Assembly: GCA_002410065.1 (NCBI GenBank)
Contig: DHQB01000009.1
Location: 1-64,000 of the forward strand
Source of the DNA: Bacteroidales bacterium UBA5349
GTDB taxonomy: Bacteria > Bacteroidota > Bacteroidia > Bacteroidales > Tenuifilaceae
Length of the DNA stretch: 64,000 bases
Reading direction: 5' to 3'
This document shows positions 46,501-53,592 of this stretch, one piece after another. The position numbers and the translations under genes were made by a program. The notes beneath the pieces are model-generated. The model searched no databases and was not told where the DNA came from. It saw only the letters and a program-made list of their open reading frames with translations. Each line of letters begins with the position of its first letter. Position 1 is the first letter of the stretch.

Positions 46501-46602
46501 AACTGAACGCCTGTCGAATTTATCATCCTCATTCTGCTCTGTTTCGGGGTGGCCAATAATTGCAAAAAGTTGCATTAAGGCCTTTAGAATGGACTCACTC
46601 AT
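43504..46602 (-). CDS. TerB-like/FHA-like/ABCG-type ABC transporter fusion
   Basis: A 1032-residue protein. Residues about 1-150 are an acidic helical TerB-like domain (LEFVKSNDGTITEQEMAFIS). About 170-245 looks like an FHA-type beta domain. About 255-480 is an ABC ATPase: Walker A GASGAGKST (288-296), Q335, signature SGGQ (395-398), Walker B ILFLDEP (414-420). A short CxxC segment (ECTACG) follows, then six predicted membrane helices with a long soluble stretch before the last. This is an ABCG-like half-transporter with an extra regulatory front. It is the third gene of a compact operon with a lipoprotein and a small exported protein. Substrate unknown; FHA and TerB calls are by pattern only. 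Confidence 0.8.
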   Translation of the reverse strand: MSESILKALMQLFAIIGHPETEQNEDDKFDRRSVVESFLKQQLNQELVREYLKVFDYYYELYQEKQSEKSLTKKRTSSSSVRVLKICTHINEELTQQQKVVVVVRLLEFVKSNDGTITEQEMAFISTVAETFFIPENEFNRIHKFVIDNLTDLPDYDNVLVINDKENTHSKEIRHIKLPSLRGEIRIIWVELANIYFLRYCGDEELYLNGHLLHKEKVFVLNAGSSIRNPKLTPVYYSDIVALFTLDKIKEKILLEAKDLDFKFKGGKFGLHKMNFALESGHLVGIMGASGAGKSTLLNVLNGSEMPNSGSVSINGTDIHRQAEEIEGLIGFVSQDDLLIEELTVFQNLYYNAKLCFDNYTEEQVLKAVNDMLLSLGLHEIKDMVVGSPLNKKISGGQRKRLNIALELIREPAILFLDEPTSGLSSRDSENILDLLKELTFKGKLVFVVIHQPSSDIFKMFNKLLILDTGGYLIYNGDPIESIIYFKSKVQHANWNESECTACGNVNPEQVFNIVEANVLDEYGNPTRTRKTSPTEWYEFYNEVEQNEEKNYDIPDELPINLFKIPKWFKQLRVFVERDVLSKLANTQYMVINLLEAPILAFLLAYIIKYHNVDAANVYGYTLMDNSNLPVYLFMSVIVAFFVGLTVSAEEIIKDRKIKKRESFLNLSWSSYLMSKVAILLFLSAIQALAFVLIGNTILEIKGMYVEYWIVLFSTWVSANMLGLLISDSFKTVVTIYILIPFLVIPQIILSGIIVKFEKLNPSVSSPSSIPPYGEIIVARWAYEALAVNQFINNKYQKPFYYYDQAMSISDYKRNYWLRTLENKVSICERNINNSIKRSEIESALLVIKNELNYEANSVSGSQLPFKQINQLNYNDISPELLSNLNNHLEHLRLYYVKLYNKASSKKDSLISSKQTNDNEREAFLKLKRNYYNETLTEFVRNTSEVERIIEYKNKLIQKIDPIYLIPENHLVRAHFYAPVKEVFGVYISTYWVNIVVIWLTTILLYVVLYYRLFKRFLDFLENIPNKEKIDG

Positions 46603-46633
46603 GCGCTTATTTTTTAGAGATTACCAAGGTTTA

Positions 46634-47059
46634 CTATGGCTTATAACCTATAAGCAGCATAATGTGCCCAGGAACAAACTTTGCCGATTTAACATCTACC
46701 TGAATAATGCAAGTAACTGTTGATGAGAACTTGAAGTCCCAGTATGGTGTGTAATCGTAGGCTGTGTTAGTAAATAGTAGGTTTTTTTCAGTATCGAAAA
46801 CAGAAAAAACCACATTGCTGTGCTTCAGGTTTGTACATGCTACAATTCGGTAGGTGTTATCGCCAAAAAAAGTGGTAGTAAACTCAGCCTTCTGATCGGG
46901 CTTTAGCGGTGCAAAGTATTCCTGCCCGTCAGAAATAAAATCGGGGGCGAAGTAGAGTGAGCAGATATTTTGTAATTGCAATAGCTGTGCATTAGTTTTT
47001 TGGCTGAAAATAAAAACTGAAATAATGACAAGAACAACTGCAAAAAGTTTTTTATTCAT
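46634..47059 (-). CDS. Small exported protein of unknown function
   Basis: A 141-residue protein with a clear signal peptide (MNKKLFAVVLVIISVFIFSQKTNAQ) and a mature part of alternating beta strands (YFAPLKPDQKAEFTTTFF, TYRIVACTNLKHSNVVFSVFD). No family recognised. The ATG at 47059 directly opens the signal peptide; a longer frame from 47092 would overlap the preceding gene. It lies 25 bp after the lipoprotein gene and 31 bp before the ABC fusion gene, so it is likely a partner in the same envelope system. Confidence 0.8.
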   Translation of the reverse strand: MNKKLFAVVLVIISVFIFSQKTNAQLLQLQNICSLYFAPDFISDGQEYFAPLKPDQKAEFTTTFFGDNTYRIVACTNLKHSNVVFSVFDTEKNLLFTNTAYDYTPYWDFKFSSTVTCIIQVDVKSAKFVPGHIMLLIGYKP

Positions 47060-47084
47060 AGTTAAATAGTGTGTTATCAATTCC

Positions 47085-47993
47085 TTACTCAACTACCGAT
47101 TTCCTTAAATCTTCTACTTTTTGGCTAATTATATCGAGATGGTACTCTGACATTATTACCCGGGATTGACTGTTAATATAGATAATTTTATTGGCTTCGT
47201 CAATTTTTGGCTCTTTGTAAGAGTATGAGTAGATTATTCCATCAAATTCGTAGGCTAAATCAATAAGTTTATCAATAAGTGCAGTGTAATCTGCCGATTT
47301 ATAGTAGAGCGGCGAGAGTACCTCAATTAAGTTATCGAGTGGGTGCTTTTGCTCCCCAACCCTGTTTATAACATCTCTGTTGGATGTTGATTGAGCTATT
47401 GTGGTTAGTAGGTAAAGGCTCTCAATCCATCCTCCGGCAAGTATTAAAGAGCCCACCTCGTTCCTGTCGTTCTCACGCAAAAAGCCATCGGCTTTTCTGT
47501 AGGAACTGCTAAGCAAAACTAATAGTGAATCTTGATTGGTTATGTTCTTCTCAATATTGCTAAAGAATTGAATATCAAAGGCTGGGCTAATACCTAGTTC
47601 TTCCGAAAGATGTTTAAGTACGTTAAGGTAGGTAATCGACTCTGGTGTTCGGTTGTAGATATTAAGATAGCTTAGGTTAGTACCATAAACACCAAAGTTT
47701 AATGCTTTTTTGAAATTGGTATTGTAACGTTTAGTGTTTCTGGGATTATTGAGAATGGCCTCGTTAAAAGGTATGTTGTGCGATTTAACTAGCTGTGCAA
47801 CTTGATATGGCGATGGAAGAGGGAAAAGGGAACCATCGAATTGGATTAGGAAAGAGAGCGTATCGGGTTTATGGGATTGACTTATTGAATCGGATTTTTT
47901 TGTTTCCGTTCCGGATTTACACGACCAAACAAGAAAAAATAATATGGGTATTAAGAGAAAGCAAAACCTTCTAGTATTTCTATATAATGGCAT
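47085..47993 (-). CDS. Lipoprotein of unknown function, partner of the ABC fusion
   Basis: A 302-residue lipoprotein (lipobox LVWSC, Cys25) followed by a Ser/Lys-rich linker and a largely helical domain (NFGVYGTNLSYLNIYNRTPESITYLNVLKHLSEELGI). No enzyme motif is visible. It is first in the three-gene operon with the small exported protein and the ABC fusion. I do not recognise the family. Confidence 0.8.
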   Translation of the reverse strand: MPLYRNTRRFCFLLIPILFFLVWSCKSGTETKKSDSISQSHKPDTLSFLIQFDGSLFPLPSPYQVAQLVKSHNIPFNEAILNNPRNTKRYNTNFKKALNFGVYGTNLSYLNIYNRTPESITYLNVLKHLSEELGISPAFDIQFFSNIEKNITNQDSLLVLLSSSYRKADGFLRENDRNEVGSLILAGGWIESLYLLTTIAQSTSNRDVINRVGEQKHPLDNLIEVLSPLYYKSADYTALIDKLIDLAYEFDGIIYSYSYKEPKIDEANKIIYINSQSRVIMSEYHLDIISQKVEDLRKSVVE

Positions 47994-48382
47994 TTAGTTC
48001 TTGATTTGGTAATATTTTATGCAAGTAAAAAAAAAAAAGTGATATATCAAAGTAAACAACAGCCCATCAGTTAAACATATATTGTTATTTGCTATTTCCT
48101 AAGTTTATTTAAACCATGCATTTGCAATAAGATAATAATAATTTGAATTTCAAATGCTACTGCAATGTAAAGGTTAACAATAATCTAACCCAGATTAATT
48201 TTGGCTATAGATTTTATTGGATGCTGTTTGGTGTACTTATTTTGTAAAACATCAAACAATTGTAAATCCCCATCGAAAGTATTGACTTACCAACTTTTTT
48301 CAAACATTATTGAATAGTAATTTACATGGTAGTAATGCAAAACTTTTCTACTTTTGCAGGCTGTTAAAAACAAACTTATCTG
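47994..48382. other. Divergent intergenic region upstream of the MATE gene
   Basis: 389 bp of AT-rich sequence with no open reading frame of note. The only signal I can support is the -7 element at 48349-48356. An A-tract (48028-48037) is present. No structured RNA seen. Confidence 0.55.
48349..48356 (+). promoter_or_regulatory. Promoter -7 element for the MATE gene
   Basis: TACTTTTG matches TAnnTTTG exactly and lies 26 bp upstream of the TTG start at 48383, supporting that start. Confidence 0.45.
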
Positions 48383-49714
48383 TTGAAAACATCCATTTCA
48401 TACTCCAGAGTTTGGAGCATTGCATACCCTATTATTATTGGAAGCGTTGCACAAAACGTTATTAACGTTACCGATACAGCGTTCTTGGGTCACCTAGGCG
48501 AAACAGCTTTGGGTGGAGGTGCTATTGGTGGACTTTTTTACATGACCCTAATAATGCTTGGTTGGGGATTTGGCGTAGGTACTCAAATTGTTGTTGCCCG
48601 AAGGTATGGTGAGGAACAATATAGGCCCATTGGTAGAACCATTGAGCATGGTTTCCTTTTTCTAATGACATTGGCGTTGGTTATTTTCTTGCTGGTTAAA
48701 CTTTTTGGTAACCAACTGCTGATGTACATTGTTGATTCAGAAAGCATTGTTAACACTAGCAGAGAGTTTATTAATTTCCGTATCTGGGGAATTTTCTTTG
48801 CGCATACTAACTTTTTGTTCCGAGCCTTTTATGTGGGCATTAGCCGAACTAGGGTAATTACCCTAACCACCATAGTAATGGTTCTTGTGAACGTTTTTCT
48901 TGACTATTCACTGATGTTTGGTAATTTTGGATTCCCCGAGTTGGGCGTAGGTGGCGCAGCGTTAGCATCTGTTATTGCAGAAATTTCATGTACACTAGCA
49001 TTTATAGCCTATACGCTACTCCGTGTCCCAATTAAAAAATATAGACTTTTCAGTTTCAAGGTTTTTAGTATTCGTTTACTCATGCGAACTTTAAAAGTAT
49101 CAATACCCATGATGCTTTTGAATTTTATTTCTTTCTCAGTATGGTTTATATTCTTTTTAATAATTGAAAAGAGGGGAGAGAGCGAATTGGCTATTTCAAA
49201 CATTGTCCGTTCTGTTTATGTCATACTGCTAATCCCGATAATGGGATTTTCATCTGCAACAAGCTCGCTGGTAAGCTATGTTATTGGCAAGGGGCGAGAG
49301 AACGAGGTTTTAGCGACCATTGGAAAGATTTTAGTGCTTTGCGTTGCCGGTGTCCTTTTAATCGTTCTACCCTGCTCAATTTTCCCAGAGCAACTATTGT
49401 CAATTTATACTAGAGATGCACATCTAATTAGTATGGGCGTTCCATTAATTTACATAATTGCTTTCTCATCCGTATTATTGGGGTTTGGCAATATCCTTTT
49501 CAGTGGTGTTTCAGGTACTGGCAAAACCAATATTTCTTTGGGTATTGAGATCGGAGCACTGACGCTTTATGTTGGTTATACTGCCTTAATGGTAGGGTAC
49601 TTTAACGTAAGCGTTACGGTGGCTTGGACAGTAGAAATACTATACGCTCTATTGCTTTCGTTATTATCGTATGCGTACCTTAAATCGAATAGATGGGTAG
49701 GATTGCGAGTTTAG
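48383..49714 (+). CDS. MATE-family multidrug/metabolite exporter
   Basis: A 443-residue inner-membrane antiporter with about 12 hydrophobic helices in two halves. It opens with YSRVWSIAYPIIIGSVAQNVINVTDTAFLGHLGE, the conserved MATE entry helix. GVGGAALASVIAE and SGTGKTNISLGIE are further family blocks. The start is TTG (48383), since no ATG precedes the conserved helix in frame. It is convergent with the TPR gene 4 bp away. Substrate unknown. Confidence 0.93.
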   Translation: MKTSISYSRVWSIAYPIIIGSVAQNVINVTDTAFLGHLGETALGGGAIGGLFYMTLIMLGWGFGVGTQIVVARRYGEEQYRPIGRTIEHGFLFLMTLALVIFLLVKLFGNQLLMYIVDSESIVNTSREFINFRIWGIFFAHTNFLFRAFYVGISRTRVITLTTIVMVLVNVFLDYSLMFGNFGFPELGVGGAALASVIAEISCTLAFIAYTLLRVPIKKYRLFSFKVFSIRLLMRTLKVSIPMMLLNFISFSVWFIFFLIIEKRGESELAISNIVRSVYVILLIPIMGFSSATSSLVSYVIGKGRENEVLATIGKILVLCVAGVLLIVLPCSIFPEQLLSIYTRDAHLISMGVPLIYIIAFSSVLLGFGNILFSGVSGTGKTNISLGIEIGALTLYVGYTALMVGYFNVSVTVAWTVEILYALLLSLLSYAYLKSNRWVGLRV

Positions 49715-49718
49715 ACAG

Positions 49719-51677
49719 TTATTGCCTTTTGCAGAACCGATGTATTAAAAGGTAAGCTTGCTTTATTCCCATTTCGCCTGCTTTACCCAAATCGCTACAG
49801 GCTAACTCATTTTCTCTTTGCATCAACCTTATTAAGCCTCGGTTGTACCATGCTTGGGCAATATTGGCATTATGTTCAATGGCTAGCGAGTAATAGAGCA
49901 CTGCATTCTCAAACTGATACGATAGGGTGTATAGATTTCCTAAATTGTAGAGGAAGTAAGGATTGTTGGGATGCACTCTTACTAATTCTTCAAGCAGTTT
50001 AATGGGGTCAGCGTAGGCTTCAGATTGATTCGCTTTGCTACCTTTATTTACAGTGCTAGGGGTGGATGTTGTCATGTTGAGATTTAGTGAGCCAACTTTA
50101 TCTTCGAACGAGGCAATAAACGTAACCATTTCAGCCTGAGCCACAGCCATATTGTTAAATGCTATCGGATTGTTTGGCTTTAAGTCAATAGCCTTTTGGT
50201 AGACTTCAATTGCCGAATTGTACCTTTTTCGTTCGCTGTGTTCCATCGCTTTAAGTAAAAGCGATACCCAACTCGTAGCATCAACAATTGAATCGATATG
50301 CTCTACGCCTCTTTCCGTTGATAGGGTAAGCATTATGCCTTTAAGCATAAGATCTGCGTTGAGCGTGTCCATTGCCATAAACCCTTGTGAATAAACGTTC
50401 TGGCTTACCGTTTCAGTGGCAATAACCTTGAAAAAGGGGAGTATGTCCACAGATTTCGACTCGTACTCATCAATAAATGGGATTGATGTTCGGGGTGTAA
50501 AATCGGAGCTAAATGCTATTAGGTCGTTAAAGTTTGATGTTGTGTCGGTTAGAGGGTTTGTGTGCCTTTCACTATACAGTTCAGCAATACTTTGTGCATA
50601 GTTTCTGTCCATTTGCGATTTGTAATAGTTGCCCAATCGGGCATGGGCACTAGCTCTACCCATGTAGGCGTTGGCAAAATCGGGAAAGATTTCAATTGCA
50701 GTGCTAAAGTTCTCTATTGCTTGGTTATACTGCTCAAGATTGGCCTGTAATATCGCTTTATTGTAATAAACTAGAACATTTTCGGGGTTAAGTTTAATCA
50801 CTCTGTCAAAATCGGCCAAAGCATTTTTATACTCTTTAATCTTCCAATAAATAATCGCCCTGTTGTATATGCTGAGTGCATTATCGGGGGATATATCTAT
50901 GGCTGTATTTATATCGGCTAAGGCCAAGTTGTCTTGGTCAATCTCGCTATGGGTTAGGGCACGGAAAAAGTAGCTTACCGAACTTAGCGAATCAAGCGAG
51001 ATGGATTTATTTAAATCGTCGAGTGCAAGATTAAACTTATTCATTTGGAAGTACAATCTCCCTCTTTTCCCAAAAGCCTCGGAGTAGAATGGGTTCAGAA
51101 TGGTTGCCCTAGAGTAATCGGCCAAAGCACTTAACGTGTCGCCTTTGTAAAGTTTGGCACTACCCCGGTTTAACCATGCATCAATATTTTTTGACTGTAG
51201 CTGAATTACCCTGGTAAAATCACCTATAGATTTTTCTATTTGATTCATTAGCAGATAGGTTATCCCTCTACTGTAGTATCCATCGGGCGAATTTGGTCTG
51301 AGGTCAATTGTAGCCTCAAAATCGTTTAAAGCTTGCTGATGCTTTGACAGATTGCTAAGCACAATGCCTCGGAATAGGTAGGCTTGTGAATATACAGGGT
51401 TAAACTTTATGGATTTTGAGAAATCTTGCTGTGCACCAATAAGATCGTTGAGGTTATACTTAGCTACACCCCTTAAAAACCAAGCCTCGGCTATTGTTGA
51501 GTCTGCTTTAATTAGCGTATTTAATGATTGAATTGCTTGTGAGTATTCCTCAGAGCCGATTAGTGTTCTGGCTCTATTAAAGAAGTAGTGCTTATTTAGT
51601 TGTGCATTTGCCGTGCTACATAAAAGTAAAACAGTAGCTATGGTTAAAAATGCCAGTTTTAGTATTTGTTTCACCAA
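49719..51677 (-). CDS. Exported TPR-repeat protein
   Basis: A 652-residue protein with a signal peptide ending in STANAQ (about 25) and about a dozen TPR motifs (A.aWflRGvAKYNLNDLIGAQQDFSKSI type). The first block covers about 30-360, then a non-TPR insert (about 370-470), and a second TPR block reaches the C-terminus. Likely a periplasmic or outer-membrane-associated scaffold. It starts 24 bp after mtgA and is probably co-transcribed with it, hinting at a cell-wall context. Confidence 0.88.
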   Translation of the reverse strand: MVKQILKLAFLTIATVLLLCSTANAQLNKHYFFNRARTLIGSEEYSQAIQSLNTLIKADSTIAEAWFLRGVAKYNLNDLIGAQQDFSKSIKFNPVYSQAYLFRGIVLSNLSKHQQALNDFEATIDLRPNSPDGYYSRGITYLLMNQIEKSIGDFTRVIQLQSKNIDAWLNRGSAKLYKGDTLSALADYSRATILNPFYSEAFGKRGRLYFQMNKFNLALDDLNKSISLDSLSSVSYFFRALTHSEIDQDNLALADINTAIDISPDNALSIYNRAIIYWKIKEYKNALADFDRVIKLNPENVLVYYNKAILQANLEQYNQAIENFSTAIEIFPDFANAYMGRASAHARLGNYYKSQMDRNYAQSIAELYSERHTNPLTDTTSNFNDLIAFSSDFTPRTSIPFIDEYESKSVDILPFFKVIATETVSQNVYSQGFMAMDTLNADLMLKGIMLTLSTERGVEHIDSIVDATSWVSLLLKAMEHSERKRYNSAIEVYQKAIDLKPNNPIAFNNMAVAQAEMVTFIASFEDKVGSLNLNMTTSTPSTVNKGSKANQSEAYADPIKLLEELVRVHPNNPYFLYNLGNLYTLSYQFENAVLYYSLAIEHNANIAQAWYNRGLIRLMQRENELACSDLGKAGEMGIKQAYLLIHRFCKRQ

Positions 51678-51701
51678 TAAGTATATTGTTGCACAAAAGC
51701 A

Positions 51702-52433
51702 TTACAATTTTACATCGCCAATATTGTGCATTGTTTTAATAACTCTTTGTTGATATGTTTTCATATAGGCTGAGGGCTTTGCAGGGTTTCTCTTCAGCGG
51801 ACTTGGCAGAACAGTCATCATCAGCGCTGCTTCGCTTTTGTTTAGGTCTTTTGCACTTTTCTTAAAGTATTTCTTCGATGCCGCTTCAATTCCGTATATC
51901 GATGGTCCAAACTCAGCCACATTAAGATAAACCTCCATTATGCGCTTTTTGCTCCAAAGGGTCTCAATAAAAACGGTAAATCCAGCTTCAAAAACCTTTC
52001 TAGTCCAGGTGCGATTATGCCAAAGATAAACGTTTTTGGATACTTGCATGCTAATGGTACTAGCCCCTCTAAATCTTTTGCCCTGTGTAATGTCTTTCTT
52101 GGCTTTTCTAATCGACTCAAAGTCGAAACCATTATGAGTAGGAAAAAGATTGTCTTCAGCAGCAATGGCTGCTTTAACCACATGGGGTGAAATTGATTTG
52201 ATACTAACCCATTGCCTATTTACTGGTTTAAATTGGGTAGAACTGTTAACGAAATACCTCTCAGCCATAAGCCAGGTTGTTGGTATGTTTACCCAACGAT
52301 GCAAAATTACAGTGCCCGTAGTTGCTGAAAAAGCGGCAATAAAAAGGATTATTAAACCCTTAAAATACCAGTTTAATGAACTAATCCTTTTAGGTGTATC
52401 GTTCTCATCGATGATTGGCATATTGCTGCTCAT
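51702..52433 (-). CDS. mtgA: Monofunctional biosynthetic peptidoglycan transglycosylase
   Basis: A 243-residue membrane-anchored glycosyltransferase (GT51) polymerising lipid II. One transmembrane helix (about 24-44) precedes the catalytic domain with AAIAAEDNLFPTHNGFD (catalytic Glu), GASTISMQVSKN, KKRIMEVYLNVAEFG and GIEAASKKYF. The ATG at 52433 is chosen over a TTG at 52460 because a -7 element sits at 52449-52456. A periplasmic TPR gene follows. Confidence 0.95.
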   Translation of the reverse strand: MSSNMPIIDENDTPKRISSLNWYFKGLIILFIAAFSATTGTVILHRWVNIPTTWLMAERYFVNSSTQFKPVNRQWVSIKSISPHVVKAAIAAEDNLFPTHNGFDFESIRKAKKDITQGKRFRGASTISMQVSKNVYLWHNRTWTRKVFEAGFTVFIETLWSKKRIMEVYLNVAEFGPSIYGIEAASKKYFKKSAKDLNKSEAALMMTVLPSPLKRNPAKPSAYMKTYQQRVIKTMHNIGDVKL

Positions 52434-52448
52434 GAAAATTGTTTGATA

Positions 52449-52456
52449 CAAATCTA
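52449..52456 (-). promoter_or_regulatory. Promoter -7 element for mtgA
   Basis: The minus strand reads TAGATTTG, exact TAnnTTTG, 15 bp upstream of the mtgA ATG and overlapping the frame of the alternative TTG start. Confidence 0.4.
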
Positions 52457-52498
52457 GCAAAAAGGGTTAAGTGAAGGTAATTGTTTAATCAATTTTAG

Positions 52499-52568
52499 CT
52501 AAAGCATAAAAGAGGAGCAATGACTTACCCATTATTCCTCTTTTACAATTATTTACGAATAGGTAAAA
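52499..52568 (-). repeat. 70-bp direct repeat, copy 1 (terminator-like)
   Basis: Identical to 63103-63172 at 68 of 70 positions, same orientation. It contains a perfect 10-bp inverted repeat (TAAAAGAGGA at 52507-52516, TCCTCTTTTA at 52536-52545). It lies 65 bp upstream of the mtgA start and 161 bp after the TraB/ChaN-like gene. Confidence 0.95.
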
Positions 52569-52729
52569 ATTAGGGTTTTAGTATCGCTTTTAACAAATAG
52601 TTTGAGTTCGAATAATGATAATATCAACAATTATATTGAGAAGTTTTCCAAAGGTTTTTTCAATCTGAGTGGTTTTACGGGAATGGTTAAACATATTATG
52701 TAAATCGCATAAAATAGGGAATTGTGCCA

Positions 52730-53461
52730 TTATTTTGCGAATTGTTCGATTTCTTCCACTTGATATACTCTTACACCATATTCTTCAAGTTTATCTTCAA
52801 TATAATACTTATGGTCAATTCCTATTGCAACCAATATGTTCTTGTTAGGGTTCTCAGCAATTACCTTCAGTATGTTATCAACAATATGATTGTTCCTTGT
52901 ATTTTCAAATTCCACAATAAAAGCATATTCGGGATATTGAGTAAAAAGGTGATATTTAAATTCACTTTTAGCCTTCCATAAGCGGGTAATATAGCGTGAG
53001 TTGATCTCCTTGAAATCTTTGTTTTCGAAGTACTCATTAGAAAGTAAAAACATTCCTCCAATTAAGGTGATATCAGAACTAAGAGTGGTATCGTTGAAGG
53101 CTTTTCGTTGTAATTCTTGCCATCTCTCGCCTTGCTCATTGTTCCACCAATCAATGCCATAAATTGGTGTCTGATCCTTTTGAGCCAAGGGAATCATAAA
53201 GTTAATAAAATCGTAGGGAGTTCCCCTAAAACTGCCATCTTCAACATATTTATGTTGCGTCTCAACACAAAGAACATCAGGCTTTAGTAGATTGTAAATT
53301 TCCCCCATTCTTTCATATGTGTAGTATTTGGCTGTTTCATGGCTCTTATGGATACCGCCCAGTACGAAAACTCCTGAGGTAGACTGACCTATTGAACTAA
53401 AACAAATAGGCAAGGACAAAGTGCTTACAAAAATGAGTATTAAATAAAAATTTGTTTTCAT
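52730..53461 (-). CDS. Exported TraB/ChaN-like protein (tentative)
   Basis: A 243-residue protein with a signal peptide (about 1-25). FVLGGIHKSHETAKYY near the N-terminus, DVLCVETQ, and a C-terminal NKNILVAIGIDHKYYIEDKLEEYG resemble the conserved GxxH, Glu and late His blocks of the TraB/PrgY/ChaN/TIKI superfamily, which includes metal-dependent proteases and haem-binding proteins. The match is by eye and the family is divergent. It lies alone between the direct repeat copy 1 and the terminator of the large T9SS protein gene. Confidence 0.6.
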   Translation of the reverse strand: MKTNFYLILIFVSTLSLPICFSSIGQSTSGVFVLGGIHKSHETAKYYTYERMGEIYNLLKPDVLCVETQHKYVEDGSFRGTPYDFINFMIPLAQKDQTPIYGIDWWNNEQGERWQELQRKAFNDTTLSSDITLIGGMFLLSNEYFENKDFKEINSRYITRLWKAKSEFKYHLFTQYPEYAFIVEFENTRNNHIVDNILKVIAENPNKNILVAIGIDHKYYIEDKLEEYGVRVYQVEEIEQFAK

Positions 53462-53537
53462 GTGCCTGTTTTTTTAACTAAAAGAAAGATTTTATACTAA
53501 AATCAAACAAAAGAGTAGAATTCTGATTCAAATTTGA

Positions 53538-53572
53538 TAAAAAACCCGGCATTTTGTTTAAAAATGCCGGGT
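53538..53572 (-). terminator. Rho-independent terminator of the 1143-residue protein gene
   Basis: A perfect 12-bp stem (ACCCGGCATTTT at 53544-53555 with AAAATGCCGGGT at 53561-53572), 5-nt loop and a T run on the minus strand. It lies 20 bp past the stop codon. Confidence 0.9.
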
Positions 53573-53592
53573 AATAATTGCAGAATTTATAA

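Noticed and set aside
52507..52545. CRISPR-type repeat
   Set aside because: Only two copies 10.6 kb apart with no spacers.
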